A stretch of 64,000 bases of DNA from Halisarca cf. caerulea (GCA_963170055.1 CAUJGJ010000222.1:1-64000); one strand, 5' to 3'. Counted from the stretch's first letter, positions 39,501-52,379 are shown. Program-made: numbers and translations. Notes: generated from the letters alone by a model not told the origin.

Positions 39501-42230
39501 AGAAACTTCATGTGTGTCCACTGGGAATGTGTGTGGTGCTAGTGCCAAATATTGGTATTAGCACCAGCATATCCAACACTACACAAATACGCCCACAGCA
39601 CTTCAGAAACTTCATGTGTGTCCACTGGGAATGTGCGTGGTGCTAGTGCCAAATATTGGTATTAGCACCAGCATATCCAACACTACACAAATACGCCCAT
39701 AGCACTTCAGAAACTTCATGTGTGTCCACTGGGAATGTGCGTAGTGCTAGTGCAAAATATTGGTATTAGCACCAGCATATTCAACACTACACAAATACGC
39801 CCACAGCACTTCAGAAACTTCATGAGTGTCCACTTGGAATGTGCGTGGTGATAGTGCCAAATATTGGTATTAGCACTAGAATATCCAACACTACACAAAT
39901 ACGCCCACAGCAGTTAAGAAACTTCATGTGTGTCCACTGGGAATGTGCGTGGTGCTAGTGCCAAATATTGGTATTAGCACCAGCATATGCAACACTACAC
40001 AAATACGCCCACAGCACTTCAGAAACTTTATGTATGTCCACTGGGAATGTGCATGGTGCTAGTGCCAAATATCGGAATTAGCACCGGTATATCCAACACT
40101 ACACAAATACGACCACTGCAGTTAAGAAACTTCATGTGTGTCCACTGGGAATGTGCGTGGTGCTAGTGCCAAATATTGGTATTAGCACCAGCATATTCAA
40201 CACTACATAAATACGCCCACAGCACTTCAGAAACTTTATGTATGTCCACTGGGAATGAGCGTGGTGCTAGTGCCAAATATTGGTATTAGCACCAGCATAT
40301 AAAACACTACACAAATAAGCCTACAGTAGTTAAGAAACTGCATGTGTGTCCACTGGGAATGTGCGTGGTGATAGTGCCAAATATTGGTATTAGAACCAGC
40401 ATATCCAACACTACACAAGTACGCTCACAGTTGTTAAGAAAATTCATGTGTGTCCACTGGGAATGTGCGTTGTGCTAGTGCCAAATATTGGTATTAGCAC
40501 CAGCATATCCAACACTACACAAATACGCCCACAACACTTCAGAAACTTCATGTGTCCAATGGGAATGAGCATGGTGATATTGCAAAATATTGGTATTAGC
40601 ACCAGCATATCCATCACTACACAAATACGCCCACAGCCCTTCAGAAACTTCATGTGATTCCACTGGAAATGTGCGTGGTGCTAGAGCCAAATATTGGTAT
40701 TAGCACCAGCATATCCAACACTACACAAATACGCCCACAGCACTTCAGAAACTTCATGAGTGTCCACTGCGAATGTGCGTTGTGATAGTGACAAATATTG
40801 ATATTAGCACCAGCATATCCAACACTACACAAATACGCACACAGCAGTTGACAAACTTCATGTGTGTCCACGGGGAATGTGCGTGGTGCTAGTGCCAAAT
40901 ATTGGTATTAGCACCAGCATATCCAACACTACACAAATACGCACACAGCACTTCATAAACTTCATGTGTGTCCACTGGGAATGTGCGTGGTGCTAGTGCC
41001 AAATATTGGTATTAGCACCAGCATATCCAACACTACGCAAATACGCACACAGCACTTTGGAAACTTCATGTGTGTCCACTGGGAATGTGCGTGGTGCTAA
41101 TGCCAAATATTGGTATTAGCACCAGCATATCCAACACTACACAAATACGACCACAGCACTTCACAAACTTCATGTGTGTACACTGGGAAAGTGCGTGGTG
41201 CTAGTGCCAAATATTGGTATTAGCACCAGCATATCCAACACTACACAAATACGCCCACAGCACTTCAGAAACTTCATGAGTGTCCACTGCGAATGTGCGT
41301 GGTGATAGTGACTAATAATGATATTAGCACCAGCATATCCAACACTACACAAATACGCACACAGCAGTTGACAAATTTCATGTGTGTCCATGGGGAATGT
41401 GGGTGGTGCTAGTGGCAAATATCGGTATTAGCACCGGTATATCCAACACTACACAAATACGCCCACAGCACTTCAGAAACTTCATGTGTCCAATGGGAAT
41501 GAGCATGGTGATAGTGCCAAATATTGGTATTAGCACCAGCATATCCAACACTACACAAATACGCCCACAGCAGTTAAGAAACTTCATGTGTGTCCACTGG
41601 GAATGTGTGTTGTGCTAGTGCCAAATATTGGTATTAGCACCAGCATATCCAACACTACACAAATACGCCCACAGCACTTCAGAAACTTCATGTGTGTCCA
41701 CTGGGAATGTGCGTGGTGCTAGTGCCAAATATTGGTATTAGCACCAGCATATCCAACACTACACAAATACGCCCATAGCACTTCAGAAACTTCATGTGTG
41801 TCCACTGGGAATGTGCGTAGTGCTAGTGCCAAATATTGGTATTAGCACCAGCATATGCAACACTACACAAATACGCCCACAGCACTTCAGAAACTTTATG
41901 TATGTCCACTGGGAATGTGCGTGGTGCTAGTGCCAAATATTGGTATTAGCACCAGCATATCCAACACTACACAAATACACCCACATCAGTTAAGAAAAAT
42001 CATGTGTGTCCACTGGGAATGTGCGTGGTGCTAGTGCCAAATATTGGTATTAGCACCAGCATATCCAACACCACACAAATACGCCCACAGCACTTAAGAA
42101 ACTTCATGTGTCCAATGGGAATGAGCATGGTGATATTGCCAAATATTGGTATTAGCACCAGCATATCCAACACTACACAAATACGCCCACAGTAGTTAAG
42201 AAACTTCATGTGTGTCCACTGGGAATGTGC
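33592..42230 (+). repeat. Overlapping 19- to 23-monomer units of early block D
   Basis: The marker ACTGCAG (after CGACC) stands at 31,601, 33,989, 36,065, 38,039 and 40,115, giving periods of 2,388, 2,076, 1,974 and 2,076 bp (23, 20, 19 and 20 monomers). The copy starting near 36,065 is internally deleted: after 36,430 it jumps straight to the CCACTGCGAATG module, skipping the first 102-bp monomer. The copies at 38,039 and 40,115 carry both 102-bp monomers. Segment 33,592-33,791 (GAGTGTCC with GGTAGTAGC, CAGCCCTT, GGAATTAG) repeats at 37,642-37,841 and resembles the end of block C. Confidence 0.75.
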
Positions 42231-43159
42231 GTGGTGCTAGTGCACAAATATCGGTATTAGCACCAGCATATCCAACACTACACAAATACGCCCACAGCAG
42301 TTAAGAAACTTCATGTGTGTCCACTGGGAATGTGCGTGGTGCTAGTGCCAAATATTGGTATTAGCACCAGCATATCCAACACTACAAAAATACGCCCACA
42401 GCACTTCAGAAACTTCATGTGTGTACACTGGGAATGTGCGTGGTGCTAGTGCCAAATATTGGTATTAGCACCAGCATATCCAACACTACACAAATACGCC
42501 CACAGCACTTCAGAAACTTCATGTATGTCCACCGGGAATGTGCGTGGTGCTAGTGCCAAATATTGGTATTAGCACCAGCATATCCAACACTACACAAATA
42601 CGCCCACAGCACTTCAGAAACTTCATGTGTGTCCACTGGGAATGTGCGCGGGGCTAGTGCCAAATATTGGTATTAGCACCAGCATATCCAACACTACACA
42701 AATACGCACACAGCACTTAATAAAGGTCATGTGTGTCCACTGGGAATGTGTGTGGTGCTAGTGCCAAATATTGGTATTAGCACCAGCATATCCAACACTA
42801 CACAAATACGCACACAGCACTTCATAAAATTCATGTGTGTCCACTGGGAATGTGCGTGGTGCTAGTGCCAAATATTGGTATTAGCACCAGCATATCCAAC
42901 ACTACGCAAATACGCACACAGCACTTTGGAAACTTCATGTGTGTCCACTGGGAATGTGCGTGGTGCTAGTGACAAATATTGGTATTAGCACCAGCATATC
43001 CAACACTACACAAATACGACCACAGCACTTCACAAACTTCATGTGTGTACACTGGGAATGTGCGTGGTGCTAGTGCCAAATATTGGTATTAGCACCAGGA
43101 TATCCAACACTACACAAATACGCCCACAGCACTTCAGAAACTTCATGAGTGTCCACTGC

Positions 43160-44400
43160 GAATGTGCGTGGTGATAGTGACTAATAATGATATTAGCACC
43201 AGCATATCCAACACTACACAAATACGCACACAGCAGTTGTCAAATTTCATGTGTGTCCATGGGGAATGTGGGTGGTGCTAGTGGCAAATATCGGTATTAG
43301 CACCGGTATATCCAACACTACACAAATACGCCCACAGCACTTCAGAAACTTCATGTGTCCAATGGGAATGAGCATGGTGATAGTGCCAAATATTGGTATT
43401 AGCACCAGCATATCCAACACTACACAAATACGCCCACAGCAGTTAAGAAACTTCATGTGTGTCCACTGGGAATGTGTGTGGTGCTAGTGCCAAATATTGG
43501 TATTAGCACCAGCATATCCAACACTACACAAATACGCCCACAGCACTTCAGAAACTTCCTGTGTGTCCACTGGGAATGTGCGTGGTGCTAGTGCCAAATA
43601 TTGGTATTAGCACCAGCATATCCAACACTACACAAATGCGCCCATAGCACTTCAGAAACTTCATGTGTGTCCACTGGGAATGTGCGTAGTGCTAGTGCCA
43701 AATATTGGTATTAGCACCAGCATATTCAACACTACACAAATACGCCCACAGAACTTCAGAAACTTCATGAGTGTCCACTGCGAATGTGCGTGGTGATAGT
43801 GACTAATAATGATATTAGCACCAGCATATCCAATACTACACAAATACGCACACAGCAGTTGACAAATTTCATGTGTGTCCATGGGGAATGTGGGTGGTGC
43901 TAGTGGCAAATATCGGTATTAGCACCGGTATATCCAACACTACACAAATACGCCCACAGCACTTCAGAAACTTCATGTGTCCAATGGGAATGAGCATGGT
44001 GATAGTGCCAAATATTGGTATTAGCACCAGCATATCCAACACTACACAAATACGCCCACAGCAGTTAAGAAACTTCATGTGTGTCCACTGGGAATGTGTG
44101 TTGTGCTAGTGCCAAATATTGGTATTAGCACCAGCATATCCAACACTACACAAATACGCCCACAGCACTTCAGAAACTTCATGTGTGTCCACTGGGAATG
44201 TGCGTGGTGCTAGTGCCAAATATTGGTATTAGCACCAGCATATCCAACACTACACAAATACGCCCATAGCACTTCAGAAACTTCATGTGTGTCCACTGGG
44301 AATGTGCGTAGTGCTAGTGCCAAATATTGGTATTAGCACCAGCATATTCAACACTACACAAATACGCCCACAGCACTTCAGAAACTTCATGAGTGTCCAC
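43160..44400 (+). repeat. 622-bp (6-monomer) tandem duplication in block D
   Basis: The module GGTGATAGTGACTAATAATG, GTCCATGGGG, CACCGGTATATCC, GTGTCCAATGGG and CCCATAGC occurs from about 43,160 and again from about 43,782, offset 622 bp (6 x 104 minus 2). Neighbouring units have this module once per 17 to 20 monomers, so this is an extra local event. Confidence 0.75.
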
Positions 44401-45106
44401 TTGGAATGTGCGTGGTGATAGTGCCAAATATTGGTATTAGCACTAGAATATCCAACACTACACAAATACGCCCACAGCAGTTAAGAAACTTCATGTGTGT
44501 CCACTGGGAATGTGCGTGGTGCTAGTGCCAAATATTGGTATTAGCACCAGCATATGCAACACTACACAAATACGCCCACAGCACTTCAGAAACTTTATGT
44601 ATGTCCACTGGGAATGTGCGTGGTGCTAGTGCCAAATATTGGTATTAGCACCAGCATATCCAACACTACACAAATACACCCACATCAGTTAAGAAAAATC
44701 ATGTGTGTCCACTGGGAATGTGCGTGGTGCTAGTGCCAAATATTGGTATTAGTACCAGCATATCCAACACCACACAAATACGCCCACAGCACTTAAGAAA
44801 CTTCATGTGTCCAATGGGAATGAGCATGGTGATATTGCCAAATATTGGTATTAGCACCAGCATATCCAACACTACACAAATACGCCCACAGTAGTTAAGA
44901 AACTTCATGTGTGTCCACTGGGAATGTGCGTGGTGCTAGTGCACAAATATCGGTATTAGCACCAGCATATCCAACACTACACAAATACGCCCACAGCAGT
45001 TAAGAAACTTCATGTGTGTCCACTGGGAATGTGCGTGGTGCTAGTGCCAAATATTGGTATTAGCACCAGCATATCCAACACTACACAAATACGCCCACAG
45101 CACTTC

Positions 45107-45116
45107 AGAAACTTCA
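45107..45116. promoter_or_regulatory. Heat-shock-element-like AGAAACTTCA, recurring in most monomers
   Basis: At the monomer junction the sequence reads A-GAA-AC-TTC-A, matching two inverted 5-bp units of a heat shock element (nGAAn then nTTCn). The motif recurs roughly every 104 bp and is missing from monomers that read GAAAGGTC or TAAAGGTC. A functional element usually needs three or more contiguous units, and the upstream TTC here is out of register by one base. It is a candidate binding site only. Human satellite III transcription by HSF1 is the precedent that makes it worth noting. Confidence 0.3.
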
Positions 45117-45211
45117 TGTGTGTCCACTGGGAATGTGCGTGGTGCTAGTGCCAAATATTGGTATTAGCACCAGCATATCCAACACTACACAAATACGCCC
45201 ACAGCACTTCA
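45108..45211 (+). repeat. Reference monomer of the major (type A) subfamily
   Basis: This 104-bp monomer shows the most frequent base at every position, so it can serve as the reference. In its own numbering: GAAACTTC at 1-8; CCACTGGGAATGTG at 17-30; CpG at 31-32 (GTGCGTGG); a 33-bp dyad at 33-65 centred on AAATATT; CATATCCAACACTACAC at 67-83; CpG at 89-90 (TACGCCC); and a variable tail CAGCACTTCA at 95-104. Neighbouring monomers differ from it by a few substitutions each. Most differences fall in the tail and first 30 bases, while positions 40-85 are better conserved. Confidence 0.93.
45140..45172. other. 33-bp dyad (potential hairpin), present once per monomer
   Basis: In the reference monomer the left arm TGGTGCTAGTGCCAA and the right arm TTGGTATTAGCACCA are separated by ATA. 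Pairing them gives 15 pairs, 13 Watson-Crick and 2 G·T. Nearly every type A monomer has the same arrangement. The block B/C variant GCGCGGGGCTAG breaks two pairs. Type E monomers have a better inner palindrome (CCAAATTTTGG) but lose two outer pairs. What is seen is the symmetry; whether a cruciform or RNA hairpin forms is not known. Dyad-rich satellites have been proposed to adopt non-B DNA at centromeres, so a structural role is a reasonable inference only. Confidence 0.7.
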
Positions 45212-45769
45212 GAAACTTCATGTGTGTCCACCGGGAATGTGCGTGGTGCTAGTGCCAAATATTGGTATTAGCACCAGCATATCCAACACTACACAAATAC
45301 GCCCACAGCACTTCAGAAACTTCATGTGTGTCCACTGGGAATGTGCGCGGGGGTAGTGCCAAATATTGGTATTAGCACCAGCATATCCAACACTACACAA
45401 ATACGCCCACAGCACTTAATAAAGGTCATGTGTGTCCACTGGGAATGTGTGTGGTGCTAGTGCCAAATATTGGTATTAGCACCAGCATATCCAACACTAC
45501 ACAAATACGCACACAGCACTTCATAAACTTCATGTGTGTCCACTGGGAATGTGCGTGGTGCTAGTGCCAAATATTGGTATTAGCACCAGCATATCCAACA
45601 CTACGCAAATACGCACACAGCACTTTGGAAACTTCATGTGTGTCCACTGGGAATGTGCGTGGTGCTAGTGACAAATATTGGTATTAGCACCAGCATATCC
45701 AACACTACACAAATACGACCACAGCACTTCACAAACTTCATGTGTTTACACTGGGAATGTGCGTGGTGC

Positions 45770-48700
45770 TAGTGACAAATATTGGTATTAGCACCAGCAT
45801 ATCCAACACTACACAAATACGCCCACAGCACTTCAGAAACTTCATGAGTGTCCACTGCGAATGTGCGTGGTGATAGTGACTAATAATCATATTAGCACAG
45901 GCATATCCAACACTACACAAATACGCACACAGCAGTTGACAAATTTCATGTGTGTCCATGGGGAATGTGGGTGGTGCTAGTGGCAAATATCGGTATTAGC
46001 ACCGGTATATCCAACACTACACAAATACGCCCACAGCACTTCAGAAACTTCATGTGTCCAATGGGAATGAGCATGGTGATAGTGCCAAATATTGGTATTA
46101 GCACCAGCATATCCAACACTACACAAATACGCCCACAGCAGTTAAGAAACTTCATGTGTGTCCACTGGGAATGTGTGTGGTGCTAGTGCCAAATATTGGT
46201 ATTAGCACCAGCATATCCAACACTACACAAATACGCCCACAGCACTTCAGAAACTTCATGTGTGTCCACTGGGAATGTGCGTGGTGCTAGTGCCAAATAT
46301 TGGTATTAGCACCAGCATATCCAACACTACACAAATACGCCCATAGCACTTCAGAAACTTCATGTGTGTCCACTGGGAATGTGCGTAGTGCTAGTGCCAA
46401 ATATTGGTATTAGCACCAGCATATTCAACACTACACAAATACGCCCACAGCACTTCAGAAACTTCATGAGTGTCTACTTGGAATGTGCGTGGTGATAATG
46501 CCAAATATTGGTATTAGCACTAGAATATCCAACACTACACAAATACGCCCACAGCAGTTAAGAAACTTCATGTGTGTCCACAGGGAATGTGCGTGGTGCT
46601 AGTGCCAAATATTGGTATTAGCACCAGCATATGCAGCACTACACAAATACGCCCACAGCACTTCAGAAACTTTATGTATGTCCACTGGGAATGTGCGTGG
46701 TGCTAGTGCCAAATATTGGTATTAGCACCAGCATATCCAACACTACACAAATACACCCACATCAGTTAAGAAAAATCATGTGTGTCCACTGGGAATGTGC
46801 GTGGTGCTAGTGCCAAATATTGGTATTAGCACCAGCATATCCAACACCACACAAATACGCCCACAGCACTTAAGAAACTTCATGTGTCCAATGGGAATGA
46901 GCATGGTGATATTGCCAAATATTGGTATTAGCACCAGCATATCCAACACTACACAAATACGCCCACAGTAGTTAAGAAACTTCATGTGTGTCCACTGGGA
47001 ATGTGCGTGGTGCTAGTGCATAAATATCGGTATTTGCACCAGCATATCCAACACTACACAAATACGCCCACAGCAGTTAAGAAACTTCATGTGTGTCCAC
47101 TGGGAATGTGCGTGGTGCTAGTGACAAATATTGGTATTAGCACCAGCATATCCAACACTACACAAATACGCCCACAGCACTTCAGAAACTTCGTGTGTGT
47201 CCACTGGGAATGTGCGTGGTGCTAGTGCCAAATATTGGTATTAGCACCAGCATATCCAACACTACACAAATACGCCCACAGCACTTCAGAAACTTCATGT
47301 GTGTCCACCGGGAATGTGCGTGGTGCTAGTGCCAAATATTGGTATTAGCACCAGCATATCCAACACTACACAAATACGCCCACAGCACTTCAGAAACTTC
47401 ATGTGTGTCCACTGGGAATGTGTGTGGTGCTAGTGCCAAATATTGGTATTAGCACCAGCATATCCAACACTACACAAATACGCCCACAGTAGTTGAGAAA
47501 CTTCATGTGTGTCCACTGGGAATGTGCGTGGTGCTAGTGCCAAATATTGGTATTAGCACCAGCATATCCAACACTACACAAATACGCCCACAGCATTTCA
47601 GAAACTTCATGAGTGTCCACTGCGAATGTGCGTGGTGATAGTGACTAATAATCATATTAGCACCAGCATATCCAACACTACACAAATACGCACACAGCAG
47701 TTGACAAATTTCATGTGTGTCCATGGGGAATGTGGGTGGTGCTAGTGGCAAATATCGGTATTAGCACCGGTATATCCAACACTACACAAATACGCCCACA
47801 GCACTTCAGAAACTTCATGTGTCCAATGGGAATGAGCATGGTGATAGTGCCAAATATTGGTATTAGCACCAGCATATCCAACACTACACAAATACGCCCA
47901 CAGCAGTTAAGAAACTTCATGTGTGTCCACTGGGAATGTGTGTGGTGCTAGTGCCAAATATTGGTATTAGCACCAGCATATCCAACACTACACAAATACG
48001 CCCACAGCACTTCAGAAACTTCATGTGTGTCCACTGGGAATGTGCGTGGTGCTAGTGCCAAATATTGGTATTAGCACCAGCATATCCAACACTACACAAA
48101 TACGCCCATAGCACTTCAGAAACTTCACGTGTGTCCACTGGGAATGTGCGTAGTGCTAGTGCCAAATATTGGTATTAGCACCAGCATATTCAACACTACA
48201 CAAATACGCCCACAGCACTTCAGAAACTTCATGAGTGTCTACTTGGAATGTGCGTGGTGATAGTGCCAAATATTGGTATTAGCACTAGAATATCCAACAC
48301 TACACAAATACGCCCACAGCAGTTAAGAAACTTCATGTGTGTCCACTGGGAATGTGCGTGGTGCTAGTGCCAAATATTGGTATTAGCACCAGCATATGCA
48401 GCACTACACAAATACGCCCACAGCACTTCAGAAACTTTATGTATGTCCACTGGGAATGTGCGTGGTGCTAGTGCCAAATATTGGTATTAGCACCAGCATA
48501 TCCAACACTACACAAATACACCCACATCAGTTAAGAAAAATCATGTGTGTCCACTGGGAATGTGCGTGGTGCTAGTGCCAAATATTGGTATTAGCACCAG
48601 CATATCCAACACCACACAAATACGCCCACAGCACTTAAGAAACTTCATGTGTCCAATGGGAATGAGCATGGTGATATTGCCAAATATTGGTATTAGCACC

Positions 48701-49300
48701 AGCATATCCAACACTACACAAATACGCCCACAGTAGTTAAGAAACTTCATGTGTGTCCACTGGGAATGTGCGTGGTGCTAGTGCATAAATATCGGTATTA
48801 GCACCAGCATATCCAACACTACACAAATACGCCCACAGCAGTTAAGAAACTTCATGTGTGTCCACTGGGAATGTGCGTGGTGCTAGTGCCAAATATTGGT
48901 ATTAGCACCAGCATATCCAACACTACACAAATACGCCCACAGCACTTCAGAAACTTCGTGTGTGTCCACTGGGAATGTGCGTGGTGCTAGTGCCAAATAT
49001 TGGTATTAGCACCAGCATATCCAACACTACACAAATACGCCCACAGCACTTCAGAAACTTCATGTGTGTCCACCGGGAATGTGCGTGGTGCTAGTGCCAA
49101 ATATTGGTATTAGCACCAGCATATCCAACACTACACAAATACGCCCACAGCACTTCAGAAACTTCATGTGTGTCCACTGGGAATGTGTGTGGTGCTAGTG
49201 CCAAATATTGGTATTAGCACCAGCATATCCAACACTACACAAATACGCCCACAGTAGTTGAGAAACTTCATGTGTGTCCACTGGGAATGTGCGTGGTGCT
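45770..49300 (+). repeat. 1,765-bp (17-monomer) unit, two adjacent copies
   Basis: Copies at about 45,770-47,534 and 47,535-49,299. Paired markers 1,765 bp apart: GTCCATGGGG (45,956 and 47,721), GAGTGTCTACTTGG (about 46,468 and 48,233), CATATGCAGCACTAC (about 46,630 and 48,395), CACATCAGTTAAG (46,759 and 48,524 region), and the 105-bp monomer (47,016 and 48,781). A third, partial copy starts near 49,300 but diverges. The second copy contains the 364 bp that are identical to the left edge of the window. Confidence 0.8.
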
Positions 49301-52300
49301 AGTGCCAAATATTGGTATTAGCACCAGCATATCCAACACTACACAAATACGCCCACAGCATTTCAGAAACTTCATGAGTGTCCACTGCGAATGTGCGTGG
49401 TGATAGTGACAAATATTGATATAAGCACCAGCATATCCAACAATACACAAATACGCACACAGCAGTTGACAAACTTCATGTGTGTCCATGGGGAATGTGG
49501 GTGGTGCTAGTGCCAAATATCGGTATTAGCACCGGTATATCCAACACTACACAAATACGCCCACAGCACTTCAGAAACTTCATGTGTCCAATGGGAATGA
49601 GCATGGTGATAGTGCCAAATATTGGTATTAGCACCAGGATATCCAACACTACACAAATACGCCCACAGTAGTTAAGAAACTTCATGTGTGTCCACTGGGA
49701 ATGTGCGCGGTGCTAGTGCCAAATATTTTTATTAGCACCAGCATATCCAACACTACACAAATACGCCCACAGCACTTCAGAAACTTCATGTGTGTCCACT
49801 GGGAATGTGCGTGGTGCTAGTGACAAATATTGGTATTAGCACCAGCATATCCAACACTACACAAATACGCCCATAGCACTTCAGAAACTTCATGTGTGTC
49901 CACTGGGAATGTGCGTGGTGCTAGTGCCAAATATTGGTATTAGCACCAGCATATCCAACACTACACAAATAAGCACACAGCAGTTAAGAAACTTCATGTG
50001 TGTCCACTGGGAATGTGGGTGGTGCTAGTGCCAAATATTGGTATTAGAACCAGCATATCCAACACTACACAAATACGACCACAGCACTTCAGAAACTTCA
50101 TGTGTGTCCACTGGGAATGTGCGTGGTGCTAGAGCCAAATATTGGTATTAGCACCAGCATATCCAACACTACACAAATACGCCCACAGCACTTCAGAAAC
50201 TTCATGAGTGTCCACTGCGAATGTGCGTGGTGATAGTGACAAATATTGATATTAGCACCAGCATATCCAACACTACACAAATACGCACACAGCAGTTGAC
50301 AAATTTCATGTGTGTCCATGGGGAATGTGGGTGGTGCTAGTGCCAAATATCGGTATTAGCACCGGTATATCCAACACTACACAAATACGCCCACAGCACT
50401 TCAGAAACTTCATGTGTCCAATGGGAATGAGCATGGTGATAGTGCCAAATATTGGTATTAGCACCAGCATATCCAACACTACACAAATACGCCCACAGCA
50501 GTTAAGAAACTTCATGTGTGTCCACTGGGAATGTGCGTGGTGCTAGTGCCAAATATTGGTATTAGCACCAGCATATCCAACACTACACAAATACGCCCAC
50601 AGAACTTCAGAAACTTTATGTGTGTCCACTGGGAATGTGCGTGGTGCTAGTGACAAATATTGGTATTAGCACCAGCATATCCAACACTACACAAATACGC
50701 CCATAGCACTTCAGAAACTTAATGTGTTTCCACTGGGAATGTGCGTAGTGCTAGTGCCAAATATTGGTATTAGCACCAGCATATTCAACACTACACAAAT
50801 ACGCCCACAGCACTTCAGAAACTTCATGAGTGTCCACTGGGAATGTGCGTGGTGATAGTACCAAATATTGGTATTAGCACTAGAATATCCAACACTACAC
50901 AAATACGCCCACAGCAGTTAAGAAACTTCATGTGTGTCCACTGGGAATGTGCGTGGTGCTAGTGCCAAATATTGGTATTAGCACCAGCATATTCAACACT
51001 ACACAAATACGCCCACAGCACTTCAGAAACTTCATGTGTGTCCACTGGGAATGTGCGTGGTGCTAGTGCCAAATATTGGTATTAGCACCAGCATATCCAA
51101 CACTACACAAATACGACCACAGCAATTAAGAAACTTCATGTGTGTCCACTGGGAATGTGCGTGGTGATAGTGACAAATATTGATATTAGCACCAGCATAT
51201 CCAACACTACACAAATACGCACACAGCAGTTGACAAATTTCATGTGTGTCCATGGGGAATGTGGGTGGTGCTAGTGCCAAATATCGGTATTAGCACCGGT
51301 ATATCCAATACTACACAAATACGCCCACAGCACTTCAGAAACTTCATGTGTCCAATGGGAATGAGCATGGTGATAGTGCCAAATATTGGTATTAGTACCA
51401 GCATATCCAACACTACACAAATACGCCCACAGCAGTTAAGAAACTTCATGTGTGTCCACTGGGAATGTGCGTGGTGCTAGTGCCAAATATTGGCATTAGC
51501 ACCAGCATATCCAACACTACACAAATACGCCCACAGCACTTCAGAAACTTCATGTGTGTCCACTGGGAATGTGCGTGGTGCTAGTGCCAAATATTGGTAT
51601 TAGCACCAGCATATCCAACACTACACAAATACGCCCAAAGCACTTCAGAAACTTCATGTGTGTCCACTGGGAATGTGCGTGGTGCTAGTGCCAAATATTG
51701 GTATTAGCACCAGCATATTCAACACTACACAAATACGCCAACAGCACTTCAGAAAGTTGATGTGTGTCCACTGGGAATGTGCGTGGTGCTAGTGCCAAAT
51801 ATTGGTATTAGCACCAGCATATCCAACATTACACAAATACGCCCACAGCAGTTAAGAAACTGAATGTGTGTCCACTGGGAATGTGCGTGGTGATAGTGCC
51901 AAATATTTGTATTAGCATCAGCATATCCAACACTACACAAATACGCCCACAGCAGTTAAGAAAATTCATGTGTGTCCACTGGGAAAGTGCGTGGTGCTAT
52001 TGCCAAATATTGGTATTAGCACCAGCATATCCAACACTACACAAATACGCCCACAGCACTTCAGAAACTTCATGTGTCCAATGGGAATGAGCATGGTGAT
52101 AGTGCCAAATATTGGTATTAGCACCAGCATATCCAACACTACACAAATACGCCCACAGCAGTTAAGAAACTTCATGTGTGTCCACTGGGAATGTGCGTGG
52201 TGCTAGTGCCAAATATTGGTAGTAGCACCAGCATATCCAACACTACACAAATACGCCCACAGCACTTCAGAAACTTCATGTGTCTCCACTGGGAATGTGC

Positions 52301-52349
52301 GTGGTGCTAGTGCCAAATATTGGTATTAGCACCAGCATATCCAACACTA

Positions 52350-52374
52350 CACAAATACACTCACAGCAGTCCAG
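52350..52374 (+). other. Switch point from type A/D to type E
   Basis: The monomer 52,270-52,373 is type A up to CCAACACTACAC, its tail reads ACACTCACAGCAGTCCAG as in block E, and the next monomer is fully type E (GTGCATGGTGC, ATTTTCGTCTTAGAACC). The change takes place within about 25 bp and in register, with no foreign DNA. After it, no full type A monomer is seen. Confidence 0.8.
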
Positions 52375-52379
52375 AAACT

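Larger units (their letters stand above)
31404..52373 (+). repeat. Block D of the satellite array
   Basis: About 202 monomers marked by GTGTCCAATGGG with ATGAGCATGG (a 102-bp monomer), CAGTTGACAAA, GTCCATGGGGAATGTGGGTGG, AATATCGG with CACCGGTATATCC, CCACTGCGAATGTG with GGTGATAGTGAC, and CTCACAGTTGTTAAG. Spacings of the GTCCATGGGG module (32,864, 35,252, 36,602, 39,302, 41,378, 43,247, 43,869, 45,946, 47,711, 49,476, 50,306 and 51,240) are 23, 13, 26, 20, 18, 6, 20, 17, 17, 8 and 9 monomers, each slightly short of a multiple of 104 because of the 102-bp monomers. I see no genes. Confidence 0.87.
42231..52373 (+). repeat. Late block D with 105-bp GTGCAYAAATATCGG monomers
   Basis: An insertion gives GTGCACAAATATCGG at 42,240 and 44,939 and GTGCATAAATATCGG at 47,016 and 48,781, spaced 2,699, 2,077 and 1,765 bp. 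The last stretch, 49,300-52,373, has shorter 8- and 9-monomer spacings of the GTCCATGGGG module (49,476, 50,306 and 51,240). It then becomes plainer before the switch to block E. Confidence 0.75.

Noticed and set aside
45157..45161. Inverted CCAAT box (ATTGG) in each type A monomer
   Set aside because: A five-base match is expected by chance, no promoter elements accompany it, and it is lost in type E (TTTTGG).
45152..45162. CArG box (SRF/MADS site) in CCAAATATTGG
   Set aside because: The element needs six A/T bases between CC and GG; here there are seven in both type A and type E, so the spacing is wrong.
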